Shown: in pieces, positions 8,491 to 17,021 of the stretch
Numbering within the stretch: the first letter of the stretch is position 1
How the letters are laid out: each line of letters opens with the position of its first letter
From: Leptospira johnsonii
GTDB taxonomy: Bacteria > Spirochaetota > Leptospiria > Leptospirales > Leptospiraceae
DNA length: 64,000 nt
Direction: 5' to 3'
Assembly: GCF_003112675.1 (NCBI RefSeq)
Contig: NZ_BFAY01000011.1
Location: forward strand, 620,001 to 684,000
Program-made: the position numbers and the translations under genes
Notes under the pieces: model-generated
Database searches by the model: none
Seen by the model: only the letters and a program-made list of their open reading frames with translations
What the model was told of the DNA's origin: nothing

Positions 8491-8658
8491 ATGCTGAAAT
8501 TTCCCGGCCCTCGTACGGATCATCGAGAAACAAGTCGTCCCTTCGTCACCAGAGAAAAATATCTCACCTTCCTGAAAATCGCTAATAAGTCTTCTCACTC
8601 TAGACAGAGAAGGTTTCGTAATAAAAACAGAGAAAAAAGGCAGACCTTGTCGCCCTAG
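8491..8658 (+). CDS. Possible small basic protein (55 aa)
   Basis: An ATG at 8491 follows AAGGAG by eight bases and opens a 55-codon frame ending at TAG 8658. The product begins MLKFPGPRTDH and becomes very basic (RQRRFRNKNREKRQ) with no hydrophobic segment. It does not match a family I recognise. It ends 20 bases before the DoxX-like start. The good ribosome site and the promoter-like sequence upstream support it; short length and odd composition count against it. The opposite-strand frame at 8281-8598 starts with GTG and runs into the repeat, so it is less credible. Confidence 0.35.
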   Translation: MLKFPGPRTDHRETSRPFVTREKYLTFLKIANKSSHSRQRRFRNKNREKRQTLSP

Positions 8659-8678
8659 TTATCTTATCATGGTTTCCC

Positions 8679-9044
8679 ATGGAAAACCTAGACGCTAAAT
8701 CGATCAGTCTCTGGATCATGGCGACCATCTATACGATCGCCGGCATTCTTCATTTTGTGATCCCTAAATTTTATTTAAGGATCATGCCTCCTTGGATCCC
8801 TTATCATAAACTTATGGTTCAACTGAGCGGTATCGCTGAGATTGCTTTGGGACTTGGGCTTTTCTTTCCTCAAACCAAAGTTTTGGCAGCCTGGGGAGTA
8901 GTCCTTCTTCTCATCGCAGTATTTCCGGCTAACGTGTATCATTTCCAATCCAGAACCAGAAAAGATCCTCCTACTTGGGCTCTACTTTTAAGGCTTCCTC
9001 TGCAATTGCTTTTGATCTATTGGGCCTATACTTTTACATATTGA
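8679..9044 (+). CDS. DoxX-like integral membrane protein
   Basis: The 121-residue protein has four predicted membrane helices: ISLWIMATIYTIAGILHFV, LSGIAEIALGLGLFF, VLAAWGVVLLLIAVFP and a C-terminal LLLRLPLQLLLIYWAY. The pattern IAGILHF...P...IPPWIPYH..MVQLSG.AEI.LG is typical of small DoxX-family proteins related to MauE-like redox or quinone-linked membrane proteins. The role is unknown. It may be co-transcribed with the small open frame upstream. Confidence 0.78.
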   Translation: MENLDAKSISLWIMATIYTIAGILHFVIPKFYLRIMPPWIPYHKLMVQLSGIAEIALGLGLFFPQTKVLAAWGVVLLLIAVFPANVYHFQSRTRKDPPTWALLLRLPLQLLLIYWAYTFTY

Positions 9045-9195
9045 GTTATAGATGATTCGTGTTGTTGGAGGCCCAACAATCGATCTGGTTTCTTTTGCGC
9101 ATAAAAGTTACTTCTTTACCCTTTCTTTTAGTTAAAAATTTATTGAAAGGGTTTAAGAAGAAGGTATTCTCCCTTTCTAGTTTTGGAGTTTATTT

Positions 9196-9456
9196 ATGTT
9201 CAAATTATGGATCGCGATCTGTGGAAGTATTTTGGTTTTGGGCCTAGCTTTTTCTTCTTCAAAAGTTCTAGCGAATACGAAATACAGTGTATTCTGCGCC
9301 GACGGTAAGATAGAAGCGGATTCCCGCACTTTGGATCAGATGAAATCGGCTCGAGGTTCCAATGTTTGCCTTCTGAAAGAGTTCGATTATTCTTCTGATG
9401 CGGATAATTATGCTCAATCTATAGGAGGAAAAGGCTCAGCCTGTAGCTGCAACTGA
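9196..9456 (+). CDS. Small secreted cysteine-containing protein
   Basis: This 86-residue protein has a signal peptide (MFKLWIAICGSILVLGLAFSSSKVLA) and a 60-residue mature part with four cysteines, including a terminal CSCN. Cys in VFCADG, NVCLL and the end pair could form disulphides in the periplasm or outside. TTGGAG seven bases upstream is a good ribosome site. A strong hairpin terminator follows. I do not recognise the family. A longer frame starting at 9059 in another phase is a shadow. Confidence 0.65.
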   Translation: MFKLWIAICGSILVLGLAFSSSKVLANTKYSVFCADGKIEADSRTLDQMKSARGSNVCLLKEFDYSSDADNYAQSIGGKGSACSCN

Positions 9457-9477
9457 TATTTATCTTCGTTTCTCCAT

Positions 9478-9507
9478 AAGATAGGGATTAGGAAAAATCC
9501 CTATCTT
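9478..9507 (+). terminator. Intrinsic terminator-like hairpin
   Basis: A perfect 12-base stem, AAGATAGGGATT at 9478-9489 paired with 9496-9507, closes a six-base loop. It follows the small secreted protein by 22 bases. The 3' side lacks a long T run, so efficiency is uncertain. Confidence 0.6.
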
Positions 9508-9565
9508 ACCTTCTTAAATCCAAAGAAATTGTCGATGTAGAAGAGGTAAGTATGACTATGTTGTA

Positions 9566-10267
9566 ATGAAATCCATTGATAAAACATGGTTGAACCTGAT
9601 CCTAGCCCCGACATGGTTCCTGATCGTAATATCGGTATTTGCTGTTTATTATTCTTATACAGGAATTCAAGCTAACGAAATAGAATTAAAAGTTTCGTTC
9701 CAAACTCCTCTTATAATTTTGATTGTTCAACTTTTGATATTTGCAACATTATTAAGTTCTACCAGGCATGAATCTTTCCATCTATTCAAAGACGCTTGGA
9801 TCAATTCGGATTGGAAAATCCAATCTCTAATCGGCATCGTGACCGGATGTATTATCGCCGGTTTATATATCTATTTACTTTCTCCCGCGCGAATATATTT
9901 GCAAAATACATTAGGCGATTATATACCGGCCGGTGAAACTGCGGAAGTCTTTGGAAAGCAGATCTATATTTTTTTCATTGCGAACGTACTTCTTGCTCCC
10001 TATATCGAAGAAAATCTATACAGAAATTTCGCACTTTCTAATCTTCTGCACAATTATGGTAGGTTGAAAAGTGTTCTTCTTACCTCTTTATTTTTCGGAT
10101 TATTACACTGGACTGGTGGATTTTGGTACATGCTAATGACAGCAATGTTCGTTGGAATACCATTTGCATTCCTTACGATCCAAAGTCAAAGTATCGTCTG
10201 CGCATTCGTTTCACATTTAACTCTCAATGTAATCGAATTCGCCTACGTTCTACATTTAAACGTGTGA
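9566..10267 (+). CDS. CPBP-family intramembrane metalloprotease
   Basis: The 233-residue protein has about six membrane helices. The CPBP (Rce1/Abi) motifs are in order: Glu148-Glu149-x3-Arg153 (EENLYR), Phe-x3-His181 (FGLLHW) and a C-terminal SHLTLNV with the third ligand. These residues bind the metal and activate water inside the bilayer. Bacterial members process prenylated or membrane peptides, or take part in bacteriocin immunity; which applies here cannot be told. It stands alone between a terminator and the OmpA-type gene. Confidence 0.85.
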   Translation: MKSIDKTWLNLILAPTWFLIVISVFAVYYSYTGIQANEIELKVSFQTPLIILIVQLLIFATLLSSTRHESFHLFKDAWINSDWKIQSLIGIVTGCIIAGLYIYLLSPARIYLQNTLGDYIPAGETAEVFGKQIYIFFIANVLLAPYIEENLYRNFALSNLLHNYGRLKSVLLTSLFFGLLHWTGGFWYMLMTAMFVGIPFAFLTIQSQSIVCAFVSHLTLNVIEFAYVLHLNV

Positions 10268-10320
10268 TTTTTTCCTTTTATGGTCTCCCGTACGACTGAA
10301 AATAAACCGAAATAAAATTT

Positions 10321-12165
10321 ATGATCCGTTCTTTTCCATCGTCTCTTTTTTTGATCATTTTCCTGGCATCTACTGGATTATTTGGAGAGGAAAGGATTAT
10401 CGAAGGTAAACTTCTTCAATTCGGTAGAATGTTAGGCACAGGAAACGAGTTCATCCAGGTACTTTCCAACGATCTAAGTCCTGAACTTTCTAGACTTCAT
10501 AACCAAACCATCCGTGTTCTCTGCCAAATGCGGGGAGAAAATTGTGACCCAATACGTTATGAGACTTATCCTTTTTCCGAATCCAAAGGACTTGCGGATT
10601 GGACCTTAAAAAGAATTCCGAATTACGTGAACAGAGGTTATTTCGCTTTTAATCCAACTGTGACTCCTGACGGACAGTCTATTTTTTGGACTGTTTACTC
10701 CAGCAAAGGTAAATCGGGCACTCAAAGGATTTGGTTTGCGGAGAAGGACGATAAAGGTTTTTGGCGAGACGGTAAAGAGATGCCTGCTCCTTTGAATAAT
10801 GACCTGAACTCAGCAGTAATTGCAGTCCTTCCAAGCAATAATGAATTATTCGTTTTCGGTTCTTTCGGCGACGACGAGGCCACGCGTAAGATACAATTCG
10901 AATTCCAAGAAAAAAAGGAAGAATTAAGAAGAAATACCAGAGACGAGATGGAATTCCGACTGAAAGAAGAACAGCTCGCCTATGAATATCTCCGAAAACT
11001 AACCAATCTTCAAAATAAGGCAACTGTTCCATTATATAAAAGTTATAAAGAAAAAGGGAATTGGTCCTATCCTAAAGCGATTAACTTTCCTGATTTTTCG
11101 AATATATATTTGAAAAATAACACCTCAGTTTTCGGAGGTTCTACTCTTTCTTCTTCCGGAAGGATCCTGATTTATTCAGTCCAACAACCTGATTCTCAAG
11201 GCAAATTGGATCTGTATGTAAGTATCCAAAAAGAAGACGGTTCTTTTGCGATAGGTAAAAATTTAGGTGAGATCGTTAATACTTCTTCCGAAGAAACTGC
11301 TCCTTTTTTAGCGGGAGACGATAGGACTCTTTATTTCTGCAGCGACGGTCATAAGGGTCTTTCCGTGTATGTGACTAAAAGAATTGGAGACGGTTGGGAT
11401 AATTGGACCAAACCTATAGAAGTTTCGGCTAACTTAAAAGGTGTAAACTTCTTCTCTATTCCCGTAAATAGCGACTGGGCTTATGTAAGCAAAGAGGGTC
11501 AACTTTATATGGCCTATCTTCCGCGAGATTTCCGCCCAAATCCTGTTGTGGTGATCAACGGTAAAGTTTTGGACGAAGAAGGAAATCCATTAGGCGCCGA
11601 AATACATTATGAATCCTTAACACGTTTGGAAAAAAGAGGAAGCGCTAAGAGCGATTCCAAAACCGGCTCCTTTAGCTTAGTTCTTCCTTACGGCGAAAAA
11701 TACGGTTTTTATGCGGAGAGACCCGGTTATCTTTCCGTTTCTCGAAATATAGATCTTACGGAATCCAAACAAGAAGATGCAAAATTAGATGTAGAATTCC
11801 GTCTTCCTACATTGGCTGTGGGCAGACAAATTCTTCTGAACAATTTATTTTTTGAGACAAACAAGTCCGAGATCTCCAAGGATTCTGAACCGGAGTTGGA
11901 CCGTTTGGCGAATTTTTTAAAATCGAATCCTAAACTCAAAATCTCTGTCGAAGGTCATACTGACAACGTCGGCAAAAAAGAACATAACCTGGAACTTTCC
12001 GAAAACAGAGCAAAAGCAGTGGCAGATTATTTGATCTCCAAACATGGAATAAACAGCATGAGAGTTCGGACCCAAGGTTTCGGGGATAGCCAACCGATTT
12101 CTTCCAATGACAACGCTGGCGACCGTCAAAAGAATAGAAGAGTTGTGTTACAGATCGTGGACTGA
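10321..12165 (+). CDS. OmpA-family protein with WD40-like beta-propeller
   Basis: The 614-residue protein has a signal peptide (SSLFLIIFLASTGLFG). Residues about 95-395 carry PD40/TolB-like repeats (for example FNPTVTPDGQSIFWTVYS and TAPFLAGDDRTLYFCSDG), interrupted by a charged coiled-coil insertion (KKEELRRNTRDEMEFRLKEE). A carboxypeptidase-regulatory-like beta domain (VVVINGKVLDEEGNPL) comes next, and the C-terminus is an OmpA domain (LFFETNKSEI, VEGHTDNVGKKEHNLELSENRA, NRRVVL), which binds peptidoglycan. It likely links the outer membrane or a periplasmic complex to the cell wall. Transcribed alone. Confidence 0.88.
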   Translation: MIRSFPSSLFLIIFLASTGLFGEERIIEGKLLQFGRMLGTGNEFIQVLSNDLSPELSRLHNQTIRVLCQMRGENCDPIRYETYPFSESKGLADWTLKRIPNYVNRGYFAFNPTVTPDGQSIFWTVYSSKGKSGTQRIWFAEKDDKGFWRDGKEMPAPLNNDLNSAVIAVLPSNNELFVFGSFGDDEATRKIQFEFQEKKEELRRNTRDEMEFRLKEEQLAYEYLRKLTNLQNKATVPLYKSYKEKGNWSYPKAINFPDFSNIYLKNNTSVFGGSTLSSSGRILIYSVQQPDSQGKLDLYVSIQKEDGSFAIGKNLGEIVNTSSEETAPFLAGDDRTLYFCSDGHKGLSVYVTKRIGDGWDNWTKPIEVSANLKGVNFFSIPVNSDWAYVSKEGQLYMAYLPRDFRPNPVVVINGKVLDEEGNPLGAEIHYESLTRLEKRGSAKSDSKTGSFSLVLPYGEKYGFYAERPGYLSVSRNIDLTESKQEDAKLDVEFRLPTLAVGRQILLNNLFFETNKSEISKDSEPELDRLANFLKSNPKLKISVEGHTDNVGKKEHNLELSENRAKAVADYLISKHGINSMRVRTQGFGDSQPISSNDNAGDRQKNRRVVLQIVD

Positions 12166-12253
12166 ATTCGTTCGGTTCCTTTTTTGTAGCATTCCTTCCT
12201 TAAATTCAGGTTTTACCTTGTATTTTTGTTTTAAAAAAGGATTCTAACCCGGA

Positions 12254-13510
12254 ATGAAAATAGCGGTCATCGGTAGTGGCATCGCGGGCTTAAGCGCATC
12301 TTGGTACTTGGGCAAAGAACATGAAGTCTCCCTTTTAGAAAAACAACCTCTGGTCGGTATGGATGCTCACGGTACCGATCTTTTCTCCAACGGACATTCT
12401 ATCCGAGTAGACGTTCCCTTTAGAGCGTTCAAACGTAATTATTATCCCTGCCTTTTAGATCTATACCAAGAAGCAGGCATCGAAGTAAGGCCGGTAGATT
12501 ATTCGTTTTCCTTAAACTACGGAGATGGCACTACTTATTTCGGTTTTTCCACCTTAGGCATCGGAGGCAATTTTGTTCCGATCCCATATTGGGTTTGTTT
12601 TTCCAATAAAACCTCCAGACGTATTTTTTCGGATGCGATCCGCTTTTACGAAGAATCAGAAAGAGAACTCCAATCATTAGATGGGGAGCAACTTACCATC
12701 TCTCAGTTTTTAAGTAGGTTCGGTTATTCTGTGGAATTCGAGGATCTATACTTGATCCCTATGTTTTCCACGATAAATACTTGTACTTCCGAAAGTGCTA
12801 AAAATTACCCTGCAGAAGTTGTAATAGGTTATCATTCCAGCGGATTGAAGTTCCTAAGATTTTTAACCCCGGAAAAAGGGACCAGAGACGTTACCGAAAA
12901 ACTTTCCAAAAGAGCTTCTTCGGTTCGTTTGAGCACAGATCCTAAAAAAATCGTTTTAGAAAAAGATAAAGTAAAACTGATCTTTGAGAATGGAGAAGAA
13001 CTTTTTGACAGAGTAATTGTTGCCGCTCCAGCTAACCAGGCCATCTCCATGCTTCCCAACGAATATTCCAAAGAGAAGGCGTTACTCTCTAAACTCAGAT
13101 ACGAGGCTTCGGAAGTTGTAGTCCATTCAGACGAAAAGTTTATGCCAAAACATAAGAAACATTGGGCTCCTATGTGTTTTTCACTTTCAAGAGACAGCTC
13201 TACTGCAACAGCTACTATTCTTCTGAACAAGGTTCTTCCTTCTATGAAAGGTAAGGCAATTTTCCAGACCTGGAATCCACTCGTGGAACCGAATGAAAAA
13301 GATTTTATCAGCAGATCCAAATTCGAAAGACCTGTGATCGACATAGCGTCTAGAAAGATCTTAGAAGAATTGAAAGGTCTACAGGAACTTCCCGACAAAA
13401 AAGTATGGCTCTGCGGCTCTTACGCTAAATATGGAATGCCACTTTTAGAAGCAGGCGTTTCCACTTCTTTGGATGTAAAAAGATGGGTAGAAGGTTCGTT
13501 GAGATCTTAA
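12254..13510 (+). CDS. FAD-dependent amine-oxidase-like oxidoreductase
   Basis: The 418-residue protein starts MKIAVIGSGIAGLSASWYL, the ADP-binding beta-alpha-beta of FAD enzymes, followed by the acidic end of strand 2 (LLEKQPLVGMDAH). RVIVAAPANQA in the middle is the second dinucleotide contact of amine-oxidase-type proteins. Relatives annotated as NAD(P)/FAD-binding proteins are often encoded beside fatty-acid or lipid-modifying methyltransferases. Here a SAM methyltransferase lies immediately downstream in the opposite orientation, with three bases between the stops. Substrate unknown. Confidence 0.82.
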   Translation: MKIAVIGSGIAGLSASWYLGKEHEVSLLEKQPLVGMDAHGTDLFSNGHSIRVDVPFRAFKRNYYPCLLDLYQEAGIEVRPVDYSFSLNYGDGTTYFGFSTLGIGGNFVPIPYWVCFSNKTSRRIFSDAIRFYEESERELQSLDGEQLTISQFLSRFGYSVEFEDLYLIPMFSTINTCTSESAKNYPAEVVIGYHSSGLKFLRFLTPEKGTRDVTEKLSKRASSVRLSTDPKKIVLEKDKVKLIFENGEELFDRVIVAAPANQAISMLPNEYSKEKALLSKLRYEASEVVVHSDEKFMPKHKKHWAPMCFSLSRDSSTATATILLNKVLPSMKGKAIFQTWNPLVEPNEKDFISRSKFERPVIDIASRKILEELKGLQELPDKKVWLCGSYAKYGMPLLEAGVSTSLDVKRWVEGSLRS

Positions 13511-13513
13511 ATT

Positions 13514-14416
13514 CTATTCAGGCTTTCTGACTTTATAGATCCAATATTCGAAATGTTTTTTGATCGCTTCGGAGCCGAAGTATTCACCTAACATTTCGTA
13601 TCTTCCTGCGAGTCGTTTTGGGATCTTTTTCTCCGATTTAATTTTTTCTAATATAAATTGGGAAAATCCGGGAAATACGAAAGGATCTATTCTTTCCAAA
13701 ACTTCGAAATTGAATCCTAAGGCGGAATATTCGGAGACGATCCCTTCTACTTTTTTGAGATCGGAAGACATCTTTGCCATTCTAGAGATCAAATTCCTTT
13801 TGAAAGTTTCCCAATATGAAATTTTTCTATCGGAGAATAATATCTCTGCGGATACGAATACTCCTCCGGGCTTTAGAATTCTATAAACTTCTTGGATCAA
13901 TCTGTTCCGATTTGGTATAAAATACAAACTGTCTAAGGCAAGAACGACATCAAAGGTTTTGTCCTCGAATTCCGCTAAACCTTCTACACTTCCTAAAATT
14001 AAATTGGGAGAGTTAGTTCGTCCCTCGTAACGTCTTTTTGTGAATTCGATCTGTATCTTAGAGATATTGATCCCGTAAATATTTGAAACATTTACTCCAA
14101 ACGTATTTTCCCAAATCCTAAATTGATCTCCGCAGCCGAATCCAAGATCCAATAGTTTAGAATCCGGACCCAACCCAGCTAATTTTCCCAAATGTTCTGC
14201 AAGATTTGCACAGGCTATGCCGTAATCTTTTGTGTTTTCCCAATAGCCCAGATTGGCCCAGGATTCTCCGTGCTCATTTAAGTAAAGATGAGATAGATCT
14301 GTAGGAATTCCTTCTCTTCCGAAGAATAGTCTGACCTTGGGCCAGATCTCCGTCTTTGCAGGCAAAGAAGAAGGATGGCGCAGAGAAATTTCTTTTTTGT
14401 AAGGCAGGTCTTCCAT
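13514..14416 (-). CDS. Class I SAM-dependent methyltransferase
   Basis: The 300-residue protein has motif I LLDLGFGCGDQ, a downstream NIYGIN acidic-loop region, TFDVVLALDSLYF (motif II-III) and RILKPGGVFVSAE, the common order of class I Rossmann methyltransferases. The N-terminal LGYWENTKDYGIACANL resembles small-molecule or lipid methyltransferases of the UbiE/sterol type. No membrane segment. It is convergent with the FAD oxidoreductase and divergent from the penicillin-binding protein gene across a 211-base gap. Confidence 0.82.
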   Translation of the reverse strand: MEDLPYKKEISLRHPSSLPAKTEIWPKVRLFFGREGIPTDLSHLYLNEHGESWANLGYWENTKDYGIACANLAEHLGKLAGLGPDSKLLDLGFGCGDQFRIWENTFGVNVSNIYGINISKIQIEFTKRRYEGRTNSPNLILGSVEGLAEFEDKTFDVVLALDSLYFIPNRNRLIQEVYRILKPGGVFVSAEILFSDRKISYWETFKRNLISRMAKMSSDLKKVEGIVSEYSALGFNFEVLERIDPFVFPGFSQFILEKIKSEKKIPKRLAGRYEMLGEYFGSEAIKKHFEYWIYKVRKPE

Positions 14417-14627
14417 TGATCCCTAAGTTCTTCGGTTACCCAAAGCAAAACTTTATTGGACAGAGATTTTGGAAACTGTCTACCAGAATCGTTCTTTATT
14501 TGTCCGTTCTCTAATCCTTTCGGATATGTTTCATGCCGACATAAGGAGAGTAGAATGTGGACAAAAATCCGTAAAAAAAGTCCTTTTCTTTCCCTAACTT
14601 ACGGCGGAAAACCTACCGACGGACCTT

Positions 14628-17021
14628 ATGAACATCAAAGATCGTATCCTTGGAATTTTAGCTTCTATCCTCCAATATTCTAAAACAAACTGGAGATCCA
14701 TCCTTAAATACTCGGTCATTTCCGGGATTGTAATCCTTTCCTTTTTGGTCGGAGGATCTTACGTTGTATGGCTCACCAAACAGGAAGAAGTCGCCCGCAA
14801 TTTAGAAACTTTCCAGAGAGAAGTTTCAGATGCGTACGATCCAAACGAGATCAAACCGATCCGCATCCTGGACAAAAACGGTAAATTGATCGGAGAATTT
14901 TCTCGCAGAAAATTCAGACCCATCCGTACGGATAATTTAGCAAATCATGGAAATATAATATGGGCTCTACTCAGTTCCGAGGATAGGGATTTTTACGAAC
15001 ACAATGGTGTGAATTTTACCGCTTTACTTAGAGCGATCATTGTCAACCTGACTACTTTCCAGAAGCAGGGAGGCTCCACTCTTACCCAACAGTTGGCAAA
15101 ACTTACTTTGGATCTGGGAGCCCGCAACGTATTCAATAAGCTCACTGAGTTTTATTGTACATTCTATTTGGAGAGCAAGTTTGATAAGAATACAATCCTT
15201 GCAATGTATCTAAATCGTATCTTTTTAGGAGAAGGAAATACAGGAGTAGAAGAAGCTTCTCGTTATTACTTTAATAAACCTGCATATGAATTGACTCCAG
15301 CGGAAGCGGCCCTGCTTGTTGGAACAATTCCGGCTCCTTCTAACTATAATGCCGTTCGAAATCCTAAGATAGCTCTCAAAAGACAGAAGATGGTAATGAC
15401 CGTTATGGGTAAAAACCAAAACCTTCATCCAAATCCTAAATCGATTGAAAGAGATTTCGAGAAGAAGGTAGATGCGAATATCCGCAAGTTCAGATCCTTT
15501 TATGTGGTCGAAGAGACCAAGGAAGAAGAGGATAAAGTTGTCATTACTTCCGAAATAGGAAAATACGGATTCGATAAGGATTTTACTATTAATTTGGCAT
15601 CCGATTTTAATTTCGGAGTCCGCCAGTTCGTAATCGAAAATTTTTCAGAAATAGATCTGGAAAGCCGTGGTATGAACGTGTATACCACATTAGATTATGA
15701 TAAACAAGAAGCGGCAGAACGCTCTCTCAGGGAAGGAATTGAAGCAGTTCGCAAAAAACTTTCCGAAGATAAAGCAAACTATTTAAAAGCAGGCAAAACT
15801 GAAGAAGCTTCCAAACAAAACAAGATCATCGAAAATATGAACGGAAGTTTGATCTCCATCAATCCTACAAACGGATATGTAGAAGCGATGGTTGGAAGTT
15901 ACAAAATTTCTAATATATTCAGGCTCAACCGTGCAGTTTCCGCTGTTAGACAACCCGGCTCTGTGATCAAAGGGCTTGTGTATCTGATGGCATTCGAAAA
16001 AAGGATCGCGACTCCGACTTCCATCGTTGTGGATGAGCCGATCAAGATTAGAGGTTACGCTCCTAAAAACTGGTATAAAGGTCACAGAGGTGCAATGCAG
16101 GTCCGAACTGCATTCGCTCAGTCTGTAAACACGATCGCAGTCAAGTTTATGGACGAGATAGGTGTGGGTGATTTTATCCATACCTTAGGAAAAATTTTGG
16201 ATCTGGACAGTTCCGAATTGAGCAGAAGGTTCCAACACAATCTTACATTAGCACTCGGTTCCGGAGAATTATCTCCCAAAGAATTGGCAACAGTATATGC
16301 AACGATCGCAAATAACGGCAAAAAAGTAAAACCGGTGGAGATCCTGAGGATCACTGACTTCGAAGGATCAGAACTTTATGTAAACCTTCTTCCTGATCCA
16401 AAAGAAGCGGAGCAAATTTTAGATCCTGTAGCCTGCGCCATGACATTAAACTTATTGGAGGCAGTCGTTTCGGAAGAAGGTACACTCAAGATCGCATTAA
16501 AAGATGGGGAAAAATTTCCACTAGGAGGAAAGACAGGAACAGTCCAATCTCCTAAAGAAGCACAAAAACGTTGGGGCTCCAGAAAAGGAGTACGAGACGT
16601 TTGGTTTGCAGGTGTGAATCCGAATTTAGTCACCGCGGTTTGGGTAGGCAACGATCTAGGCGCTCCATTCCCCGGCTCCGGTTCGGGCACAAGCGGTTCT
16701 ATCTGGTTTAGATATGTTTCTCATGTTGCCAGAACATTAGGTTTTAGTGATAGTCTCATCACTCCGTTTAATGGAGATTATGTGAAAGTGGATATCTGCG
16801 CGGAAACCGGTGGACTTTTATCCAACGAAGCAGAATGTAAACATCCTCTTTACGGACAGTACTATTACGTGGGAGACCAACCTGGCGGTGGCGCGACTGC
16901 TCCTACGGTTACCCAAACAGAAGGAGCTACTTCTACAAACAGTTCCGAAGAAGCACTTTCCGGAGAAGACGCAGTAGAATTAGAGCTTCCTGAAACTAAG
17001 GAAGATCCGAACGACGATTAG
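14628..17021 (+). CDS. Class A penicillin-binding protein (PBP1A-type)
   Basis: The 797-residue bifunctional peptidoglycan synthase has one N-terminal membrane helix (about residues 26-49). The GT51 glycosyltransferase motifs SSEDRDFYEHNGV and GGSTLTQQLAK are present. The transpeptidase domain has Ser-Val-Ile-Lys (QPGSVIKG), SVN and KTGT. The low-complexity acidic tail (GATSTNSSEEALSGEDAVELELPETKED) is not part of the enzyme. It works in the periplasm on lipid II. Its last 26 bases overlap the 3' end of the opposite-strand solute-binding lipoprotein gene. Confidence 0.93.
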   Translation: MNIKDRILGILASILQYSKTNWRSILKYSVISGIVILSFLVGGSYVVWLTKQEEVARNLETFQREVSDAYDPNEIKPIRILDKNGKLIGEFSRRKFRPIRTDNLANHGNIIWALLSSEDRDFYEHNGVNFTALLRAIIVNLTTFQKQGGSTLTQQLAKLTLDLGARNVFNKLTEFYCTFYLESKFDKNTILAMYLNRIFLGEGNTGVEEASRYYFNKPAYELTPAEAALLVGTIPAPSNYNAVRNPKIALKRQKMVMTVMGKNQNLHPNPKSIERDFEKKVDANIRKFRSFYVVEETKEEEDKVVITSEIGKYGFDKDFTINLASDFNFGVRQFVIENFSEIDLESRGMNVYTTLDYDKQEAAERSLREGIEAVRKKLSEDKANYLKAGKTEEASKQNKIIENMNGSLISINPTNGYVEAMVGSYKISNIFRLNRAVSAVRQPGSVIKGLVYLMAFEKRIATPTSIVVDEPIKIRGYAPKNWYKGHRGAMQVRTAFAQSVNTIAVKFMDEIGVGDFIHTLGKILDLDSSELSRRFQHNLTLALGSGELSPKELATVYATIANNGKKVKPVEILRITDFEGSELYVNLLPDPKEAEQILDPVACAMTLNLLEAVVSEEGTLKIALKDGEKFPLGGKTGTVQSPKEAQKRWGSRKGVRDVWFAGVNPNLVTAVWVGNDLGAPFPGSGSGTSGSIWFRYVSHVARTLGFSDSLITPFNGDYVKVDICAETGGLLSNEAECKHPLYGQYYYVGDQPGGGATAPTVTQTEGATSTNSSEEALSGEDAVELELPETKEDPNDD

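Noticed and set aside
8281..8598. 105-codon minus-strand frame next to the adenylate cyclase
   Set aside because: It starts with GTG, has no ribosome site and runs through the structured repeat, so its 3' half encodes repeat sequence.
12832..13398. 188-codon antisense frame inside the FAD oxidoreductase
   Set aside because: It is the complement of a well supported coding region, with biased serine and phenylalanine content typical of a shadow frame.
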